Source: Oegoconia quadripuncta (Eukaryota > Arthropoda > Insecta > Lepidoptera > Autostichidae). Taken from it: a stretch of 64,000 bases of DNA. Every line of letters begins with the position of its first letter. Positions within the stretch are counted from its first letter, which is position 1. Of this stretch, positions 56,302-64,000 are shown piece by piece. The stretch is taken from NCBI GenBank assembly GCA_949316235.1, contig OX438755.1:16757151-16821150 (forward strand). Direction: 5' to 3'. The notes under the pieces are model-generated. The model was not told the origin of the DNA. It worked only from the letters and a program-made list of their open reading frames with translations, and did no database searches. The translations under genes were made by a program, and so were the position numbers.

Positions 56302-56877
56302 CCCTGTAGGATACCGTAGACCCCTGTGACAGGTACAGTAGACCGCAAGTCAAGCGTTATACAGATGATTTAAGATTAAGAATTGCAGTTCCCTGCAGCT
56401 CGAGTGTAACACCGTAGTTTAATTTAAAACATATTGAACTACAGTGTTATACTCGACCTGCAGACCACTGTACCTACATAATTATCTCATAAAAACAACA
56501 AATCTACAATCTTACTGTTTGCTTCTGCGCTGTGACTGCGGGCTATTGCCCTCGAAGCCACGCAGAAAATGCTCACATTTTGGATAATGACCTTCCCTAC
56601 GTTAGTTAAGTTTATTTAGGTGTTTAGTTAACATTACGTTAACTAAATGACGACACACGAATAGGTAATATTACGATAATCGTCACTCAAGGGCGGATCC
56701 AGCCATCAAGTCAGGGGGACAAACAGACAAACAAACATTCCTGTTTATAATATTAGTATGAATCAGCACTAGTAGCATGACATAGTATATGCAGTCAAAA
56801 ATATCGACAAATATCAGACGTAATGCTGCTCGATTAGAATATTTTAGTTACTTTTACAGCTTGATGTCTTACGGTAT

Positions 56878-56972
56878 TAGGAAAATTGCATTTTGAACAA
56901 ACAGTAGCTTAAAAAATGTAAAATTGACTATTTAAATTGTACCCTATGTACTTACTAAATAAAGCATGTTTG
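56878..56972 (+). repeat. LINE 3' tail, same type as 22318
   Basis: aggaaaattgcattttgaac ... aaataaagcatg; 5' truncated. Confidence 0.6.
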
Positions 56973-57651
56973 ACTTTGTCAAAGTTAGTACACACACGCG
57001 CAACGCCGTCACACGCATTACACGAGTGTTTTTCGCCAAGGCTAAGAAAAATTACCTACTTCATATTTTAAAGCCAAAGTGTTAAGAAAGTGCCAGAATA
57101 CACATATTTTATCTTCATTCATCATAACGTCAGCATACAAAGGGAGATGATTCAGGGGTTTGTGAAATAATATAATGAAACATCTATAGGCAGGTGCCTA
57201 ATGGATTCTGGATGCTTCTGATCCTTCTTTGGTAGGTAAATATCTGACTTGTTTTGCTAAAAATATTTACATTTTTATACATGGACGTGTAAAAATAAAT
57301 TAGTAGATAGGTATCTATTTTAGGGAACTCATGTATATCTGAGCTGTAACCGAGTTTGTGCATTCAGACACACAAAAATTAATACCTGCGTTCGTTAATT
57401 TAGCGGGGCCATGGTGTGATTTGATTACCTCACTTAGTTATTGTGATTATAGTTAAAACAGTATCTGCGTATGAGGAATGCGAATTCCAGCATCGGGTAA
57501 CGCAAGAATCCTAACTATTACATTTACCTAACCTAATACATTTTAACAAAAATCTATAAATCGACTTCACTGAATTAGCCACTTGCAAATTAAAAAATAG
57601 TTTTATTGAAATTGAAAAAATAAAAGATATTTTTTCATTAAAGTAGTAGAA

Positions 57652-57856
57652 ACCGCCTCCGTGGCTCAATGTAAACAACATTGGGTTAACGATTCGGAGG
57701 TCGCGGGTTCGATCCCCAGCGGGGTACATGTTTAAGTACTCGGTTTGGTTGGTGGTAGGGCATTTTAAATGTCCACCTGCCTAGCTACCACAATCTTATC
57801 TAAATCTGTCGCCAAGCAGCAATGATAATAGCATTGTTGTGTTCCGGTTGTCAAAA
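57652..57856 (+). mobile_element. SINE family A, 5' part
   Basis: Complete head; ends at gttccggttgtcaaaaa. Another copy in inverse follows 70 bp later. Confidence 0.8.
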
Positions 57857-57925
57857 ATTTGGACTTGAATGAATGGGATAAACAGCGCCAATCGTCAATG
57901 TAGAGATATTGGAACTTAGGACTTT

Positions 57926-58263
57926 TTTTTTTCTTTTTTTTTATGCGTAACGGGTTTGCACTTGATCTCAATCACACCTGATGTTAAGTAAAGATGATGA
58001 CGAAGGTGGTAGCGTACTGACCCGGAAACCCCATCTTATTTGGGGGACTGGCTATCTTATCTCTGACAACCGGAACACAACAATGCTATTAACATTGCTG
58101 TTTGGCGGCAGATTTAGATACGATGGTGATAGCTAGCCAGGCGGACATTTAAAATGCCGTACCACCAACCAAACCGAGTACTAAACATGTACCCCGCTAG
58201 GGATCGAACCCGAAACCTCCGAATCGTAAACCCAATGTTGTTTACATTGAGCCACGGAGGTGG
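57926..58263 (-). mobile_element. SINE family A, near full length
   Basis: Inverse copy from tttttttatgcgtaacggg to gagccacggaggtgg. With 57652-57856 it forms an inverted pair of SINEs. Confidence 0.82.
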
Positions 58264-58374
58264 TAAATCTGGACTCTATCGAAACACCTTCTTTCTCTGC
58301 TGTACACTAGTTCAGCAGTCGATATAGCGGGCAGTTTACTCTGAGAACCATCACATATCAGTTAACATTAATCA

Positions 58375-58833
58375 TGATCAGAAGGGCAATTCTCGTAATA
58401 TCTCGTGTTACAATTACAGTCAAAATTCAGTTCGGATCCAGTCTCGATCTCCTAAATGTCAAATACGACATTAAATATAAAGATTCGTAATGTAATTATA
58501 TCGAAATGTCATCGAAAGTTGAACAAAGCTCTCACTATTAATTGTTCAGTATTGCCCAGCTGAAGTGATATAAGTAGTTTTTTGACAAATGTGAAAGAGA
58601 ATAAATAATAGGAAGCAAGCGCATATTTGACGAACTGTAAATTTTTTTAATCTCGAACTTGATTTTAAAAGCTTTGTTCAACTTTCGATCACATTTCGAT
58701 ATAATCACATTACAAACCTTCATATTGTAGTACGAGAATGACGTATTTGACATTTGGAGACCGAGAATAGATCCGAACTGAATTTTGACTGTAATTGTAA
58801 TAAGAGATATTACGAGAATTGCCCTTCTGATCA
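58375..58833. mobile_element. About 460-bp palindromic MITE
   Basis: Arms 58375-58530 and 58670-58833 are imperfect inverted copies with ends GATCAGAAGGGCAATTC. No coding capacity. Copies elsewhere are not seen in this window. Confidence 0.8.
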
Positions 58834-59040
58834 CGGACTTCGACATATTTATTATTTTACAACCAATATCGGTTGTATTTTGCCTTTGTTGTACACGGCC
58901 GCAGCCATAAATTTGGCTTATCAAATTCGAACCGTTAATTTTGTAAGGGACAATTGTAACCCACGCGGGGTGAATGATATATGATGTAGGTACATTTATA
59001 GTTTAATCGATTCCTATTTCAGTTGGCATTCTCATACATA

Positions 59041-59165
59041 TGTCCGGTTGTCAGAGATAAGATAGCCAGTCCCCCAAATGTGTTGGTGTTTCCGTGTCAG
59101 TACGCATCCACCTTCGACCTCATCTTCACTTAAGTCAAGTACCAACCCGTTGTGCATAAAAAAAA
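59041..59165 (+). mobile_element. SINE family A, 3' part
   Basis: gtccggttgtcagagataag to gttgtgcataaaaaaaa. Confidence 0.78.
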
Positions 59166-59242
59166 TATATCTAGGAGTAGGTTTTAAATCTTATTGTACC
59201 TATAGTATTCAGGGCTTGGAATACCAGTATAAATAAAATACA

Positions 59243-59432
59243 TATTTCGGACACTAGTCATCAATCATCATCTAGTCTCAAACTAAGCAGAGCTTGTACT
59301 ATGGATACAAGATAACGGATAAACATACATAAATATTTATATAAACATCTATGACTCGAATATAATGTTCGTATTCATCACACAAACATTTATCCCTAGC
59401 GGTATTCGAACCCGCAACCGTTATGTTGTCGG
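59243..59432 (-). mobile_element. SINE family C
   Basis: Inverse copy with catacataaatatttatata and ggtattcgaacccgcaacc. Confidence 0.75.
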
Positions 59433-59528
59433 ATTAACTTAACTGGATACGCGTTTGACCACAATCTCACCTGTTGGGAAGTGACGATGTGGCCGAAGAT
59501 GAAGCACGCGATATCAGTAGATGCCTAT

Positions 59529-59876
59529 TTACCCTGCTCTTGAAGATCCCAAGGTTGTAGTATTCAGGAAAGAGTTCCATGCCTTGGCTGTTCGCATTAT
59601 GAATGAAGAGTCGAACCGCTTAGTGCGAATGTTCGGCATGTTAACTACATACGGGTGGAATCCCTCTCCACGCCTAGTAGTCCGAAGATGAAATGGCGAT
59701 GGTGGAATAAGATTGTGTAATTCCAACGCACACTCACCGAAGTGCATCCTGTAAAAGACTGAGAGACAGGCGACCTTGCGACGGTGTTCGAGGCTCTGCA
59801 ATTTAGCAGTGAATGAATGGTCACCAATGAGTCTTTTGGCACGTCGTTCCACAGAATCGAGTGCCGCCAGCTGCAC
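59529..59876 (-). pseudogene. Jockey/CR1-like LINE reverse transcriptase C-terminus
   Basis: LDSVERRAKRLIGDHSFTAK, then LEHRRKVACLSVFYRMHFGE and TAKAWNSFLNTTTLG. About 115 codons open; the 5' part is absent. Confidence 0.82.
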
Positions 59877-60104
59877 TTATTAATTAATTAATTATTATTA
59901 CTAGATAACATATAGATTTTAAATGACCAGAAAATTTTGTATGATCTATGTAATACAATTCAATAAGAAGTGTACCTACTTAGATATGTACCTATGTGTG
60001 CAAGCACATAATCACGTAAAGAAAACTTCGGAAATTATTTAACAATGCTTAAACAATAGACGAAAAATTCTGTTTACGCCCAGTTTGTTGATAGGGCTTA
60101 CAAC

Positions 60105-60370
60105 AAATAAATAATAATAAATAAATATCTTTTCACATACACACAGCGCCATCTAGTTTCACACTAAGCAACTAGGCTTGTATTTTAGATACTAGATGGT
60201 TGACAAATATACTTTTTTTTTGTAAATAAATACGCATATAAATGAAAAACATCCATAACTCGGGAACACATGTCTATATTCATCATACAAACATATGTCC
60301 CTAGCGGGATTCGAACCCGCGATCTTTTGGTATAGAAGCAGAATTTCTAACCACTACACCAACAGCAAAA
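60105..60370 (-). mobile_element. SINE family B, full length
   Basis: Inverse copy: acacacagcgccatctagtt ... cgggattcgaacccgcg ... aaccactacaccaa. Confidence 0.83.
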
Positions 60371-60898
60371 ATATTTGCACACTTCTTTATATTCAGAAAG
60401 CAGTATCCCATCTCATAATATCACGGGTGGGTGACCATGACAAGCGGAAGTGATAAAAGGCTGCTTTTTCTTCGATTTGCAAGAGTTCCGGACGAAGTGA
60501 CCCATGCGATATGGTGCCATTTTTCACGGCGTGAAAAATTTACGAACCAGCTCTATTCTTATCATACGATGTTCAGTCGGGCATGAATGAAATTTAGGGT
60601 TGTGAAAAAGAAATATATTTTAGTAATAGATTTACGTATACCAAAAATGTTTACAGACTTTTTTTTACTAACGGTGCTTACTAGCCTAAACTTATCCATT
60701 TATAGTTATAACAATAATAATAAATAAATGATAAATATCCTTAGACATACACACAGTGCCGTCTTTACATTTCTAAATTTTATTTTTTGAATAAAATCTG
60801 TTAAGTTTAATGTTTTAATTTTAATTTTTTTCGTTATAGGTACACCTATACATACACTCTGTAACGCTTGTCGGGTTAATTTTGTTAGACCTTATATT

Positions 60899-61124
60899 AT
60901 ATAGTGCCTCAACCAATCGCTACAGACAGCACTCTCCCCATACATGTAGATTTAACCATGGAGTTGCCACTCTTTATCGGGTAACTTTTTTTTTACAAAT
61001 AAATTTAATAAATATGGGCATACACACAACGCCATTTAGTTCCATACTAATCAACTAGGCTTGTATTATGGATACCAGATACAAAGTAAATATAAAAATA
61101 AAATAAAATAAATATCCTTAGACA
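60899..61124. repeat. Direct repeat, copy 1 (226 bp, contains SINE B tail)
   Basis: A segment with atatagtgcctcaaccaatc, ggagttgccactctttatcg and a SINE B tail piece recurs at 62414-62630 in the same order. Further SINE B remnants extend to about 61290. Confidence 0.8.
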
Positions 61125-61428
61125 TCTAGTTCCACAGTAAGCAACTACCTATAGGCTTGTGTTGTGGATACCAGATGGTTGATATACTACATAAATACAT
61201 TTTTTTTGTAAATAAATACTTATTATAAATGATAACATCTTTAACTCGGGTACACATGTCCGTATTCATCACACAAACATTATTATTATTATTATTTTAT
61301 TAACATATATACATAAAGTCACCACCTTTATCCCAAATGGGGTGGTCAGATATCCCAATCATAGCGTTTGGGTGTTCAAAACATTAAAAGTTCCATGCTA
61401 GAAATAACATCCACGGTTCACATTTGGG

Positions 61429-61644
61429 TTGTTGATTTTGAGGGTGGGTCATCTGATACGACACGACAACTTTATCAAGAACATCATTGAAGGAAAAGTG
61501 GAGAGGAAGAGAGGAATGCCTAGAAGAACATACATGGTACAAGTAAAAGAAAAAGTAAATGCCGTGTCGTATTACGAGCTCAAAGAAGAGGCGGAATGTA
61601 GAGAAGTGTGGAAAGGACTCCACCGACAAGAGCATAGCTCTTAA
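61429..61644 (+). pseudogene. LINE reverse transcriptase C-terminal fragment
   Basis: VGHLIRHDNFIKNIIEGKVE, then VKEKVNAVSYYELKEEAE and WKGLHRQEHSS plus stop. Head missing. A SINE A follows directly. Confidence 0.82.
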
Positions 61645-61675
61645 ATATAAAAGGGAGAGGTCCAAATATACAGAA

Positions 61676-62003
61676 CCGCCTCCGTGGCTCAATGTAAACA
61701 ACATTGGATTTACGATTCGGAGGCCGCGGGTTCGATCCCCAGCGGGGTACATGTTTAAGTACTCGGTTTGGTTGGTGGTAGGGCATTTTAAATGTCCGCC
61801 TGGCTAGCTACCACCATCTTATCTAAATCTGCCGCCAAGCAGCAATGTTAATAGCATTGGTGTGTTCCGGTTGTCAGAGATAAGATAGCCAGTCCCCCAA
61901 ATGTGTTGGGGTTTCCGGGTCAGTACGCTTCCACTTTCGACCTCATCTTCACTTTACATCAGGTGTGATTGAGGTCAAGTACCAACCCGTTGTGCATAAA
62001 CAA
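61676..62003 (+). mobile_element. SINE family A, full length
   Basis: Best copy in the window: head ccgcctccgtggctcaatg, A- and B-box-like stretches, body, tail gttgtgcataaacaaaa. Confidence 0.87.
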
Positions 62004-62413
62004 AAAGCATACGTGTCAGGAGGTGATCCCATCGCCGTTATAACGTGAATGACCATAGTCGCCTTTTACGAAACCCACTGGAAGAGATGGGTTCGATCTA
62101 TTCTTCTTACGTGCCAGTGTTTACTGACAAATAAATAGAAAGAAGACATGTTTTTAATTCATTGTTGTTCTTTTTACTATTTTTGATTTCAATTCCTTAA
62201 AACTTCTTCTTCTTCTAACTTCTTCTTCTACGCATATTACTCTAATGCGAAAAGGGCTCGTGCCCTGAGAGTTAGATATCTAATAACGACATTGAGAATG
62301 CCTTTAAACTGACAATGTGAAGTATTCTTATATCATGTCAATTTTATTTATTTATTTATAGATACAACAACAATACTTTTTAACAACAATGTTCCGTGCG
62401 TAGTATACATACT

Positions 62414-62630
62414 TATATAGTGCATCAACCAATCGCTAGAGGCAGCACTCTCCATATATGTAGATTTAACCACGGAGTTGCCACTCTTTATCGGATATTT
62501 TTTTTATATAAATAAATTTAATAAATATGGACATACACACAACGCCATTTAGTTCCATACTAAGCAACTAGGCTTGTATTATGGATACCAGATACAAAAT
62601 AAATGTAAAAATAAAATAAATATCCTTAGA
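62414..62630. repeat. Direct repeat, copy 2 (217 bp)
   Basis: Same composite segment as 60899-61124, about 1.5 kb downstream in direct orientation. Confidence 0.8.
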
Positions 62631-62691
62631 TATACACACAGCGCCATCCAGTTCTACAGTAAGCAACTATAGGCTTTTTTTTTTGTTTATT

Positions 62692-62948
62692 TTTATCCTT
62701 GGACATATACACACAGCGCCATCCAGTTCCACACTAAGCAACTAGGCTTGTATTATAGATACCAGATGGTTGATAAACTACACAAATACATTTTTTTTTG
62801 TAAATAAATACATATATAAATGAAAAACATTCATAACTCAGGAACACATGTCTGTATTCATCATACAAACATATGCCCCTAGCGGGATTCGAACCCGCGA
62901 CCTTTTGGTATAGCAGCACAGTTTCTAACCACTACACCAAACACACTA
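62692..62948 (-). mobile_element. SINE family B, full length
   Basis: Inverse copy from acacacagcgccatccagtt to ctaaccactacaccaaac. A tail fragment of another copy sits just before it at 62625-62672. Confidence 0.83.
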
Positions 62949-62954
62949 CACTAA

Positions 62955-63085
62955 CAGTGATGAATACAATCATTTATTCCGTCATGGAAAGTTCTATAAA
63001 TATTTATGTGTTTATTCATTTCATAGTACAAGCTTTGCTTAGTTTGGGACTAGATAATTGGTTTATATAAGTGTCTCAAATATTT
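62955..63085 (+). mobile_element. SINE family C, 3' part
   Basis: tccgtcatggaaagttctat ... tttgggactagataattgg, directly after a family B copy. Confidence 0.65.
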
Positions 63086-63309
63086 ATTTACTGTAATTTT
63101 AACCTAACCCTTATTAGGTTAGAGCCATTGCGCAAAAGTACGGGTAAACTAATTAACGATAAGCGGGTTAATTAACATTCGAGGAGTTTACAGTTAATTT
63201 CTATCTAATTGATTTATGCTGAAACCATGCGTAAAACGTAGACCAACCGATCTTATTCTGTGGTTGATGTAAAAGACGTAAACAGTTTCATCTAATTTAA
63301 TTAAATAAT

Positions 63310-63769
63310 CTAACTAATATTTTATAAATGCGAAAGTTTGGATGTTTGGTTGTTGCTCAATAATGGTGAAACGCATTAATGGATTTAGATAAAATTTGGT
63401 ATAGGTATAGGTAGCACATACCCTGGATTCGAATCCCAGGCAAGCCATGCACCAATGATTTTTAAATTTAATTTAATTACTTATGTGCATTTATACGACT
63501 GCTCTTAAACGGTGAAGGAATACATCGGGAGGAAACCTGCATGCCTGAGAAATAAAAATTCAAAGGCATGTGAAGTCCCCCAACCCGCATTGGGAGACCG
63601 TGGTGAACCATGGCCCATACACCCTCATGTTTACGAGCTGATGATGATGATACCCTAGATTGAGACATAGAATATTTTTATCCCGATAAAGTGAATAGTT
63701 CCCGCGGGATAAACAAATTTCCGCGATAAAGTAATTCTACGCAGGCGAAGCCGCGGGCGGAAAGCTAGT
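63310..63769 (+). mobile_element. Lep1-like Helitron with nested SINE
   Basis: Starts tctaactaatattttataaa, ends ggcgaagccgcgggcggaa agctagt. The 3' GC hairpin and CTAGT end match lepidopteran Lep1. No Rep/helicase coding, so non-autonomous. Confidence 0.83.
63429..63650 (+). mobile_element. Metulj-like SINE inserted in a Helitron
   Basis: Starts tcgaatcccaggcaagcc and ends gctgatgatgatga. Flanked by taccctggat (63419) and taccctagat (63651), a duplicated target inside the Helitron. Confidence 0.87.
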
Positions 63770-63829
63770 GGTACTCGTAAATATAATCTTTATTTTCTCT
63801 ACAAAGATTTGTACATTACAAGTCTTAGC

Positions 63830-64000
63830 ATTATTATAATAAAAAAGAAAAACACACAAAAATTTTTAATGGAGACTGGTGCCTGAACTAGGCAGTGCAG
63901 TGTATTTCAGGTCCCCAGGGCTCCACCTCCTCTGGTGAGGATTGCAACATATAGACCCATGGGCAGCAGCGTCAGCTGCGGAGTGACATGACATTGCCAA
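63830..64000. other. Probable non-LTR retrotransposon 3' end at window edge
   Basis: GC-richer block (ccagggctccacctcctctg, cagcagcgtcagctgcgg) preceded by an AT-rich stretch; looks like the 3' UTR of a minus-strand LINE running off the window. Not assigned further. Confidence 0.3.

Overview
This is an animal nuclear genome window. It is AT-rich, the genes are split by introns, and most of the sequence is transposable-element debris. The repeat families (a tRNA-headed SINE ending in a gttgtgcataaa tail, metulj-like SINEs, Lep1-like Helitrons ending in CTAGT, mariner elements, and RTE-, jockey- and R1-like LINE ends) are those I associate with Lepidoptera (moths and butterflies). The species cannot be told from the sequence. 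Two protein-coding genes can be read with confidence. (1) On the plus strand, 18643-23573, is a two-exon alpha/beta serine hydrolase (Kraken/SERHL type, 318 aa) with a 4.0-kb intron full of repeats. (2) On the minus strand, 49222 down to 32970, thirteen coding exons join in frame into 1117 codons of a ZNFX1-like (NFX1-type zinc finger-containing protein 1) superfamily-1 RNA helicase. All the helicase motifs are present, and one intron is of the rare GC-AG class. The Cys-rich NFX1 zinc fingers that normally follow the helicase were not found anywhere in the window. A possible 12-codon first exon of an unidentified minus-strand gene lies at 17129-17094. Layout: 1-17 kb is repeats, including a 345-bp MITE with 44-bp terminal inverted repeats and a 9-bp target duplication (5771-6115) and a 1.66-kb fold-back mariner made of two inverted copies of one element end (8439-10100). 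17-23.6 kb holds the putative first exon and the hydrolase gene. 23.6-32.7 kb is a gene-poor spacer. 32.9-49.2 kb is the helicase gene, nearly every intron carrying SINEs, MITEs or LINE tails. 49.5-51.6 kb is an apparently intact mariner element (353-aa transposase, 268-bp TIRs, TA target site) about 0.3 kb upstream of the helicase start codon. 51.6-64 kb is repeats only. No bacterial-type operon, CRISPR array, rRNA or convincing free tRNA gene was seen. The two genes lie tail to tail and I see no sign that they work in one pathway. The most noteworthy structures are the helicase without zinc fingers, the mariner beside its promoter, the fold-back mariner, and several nested insertions whose order can be read from the sequence.
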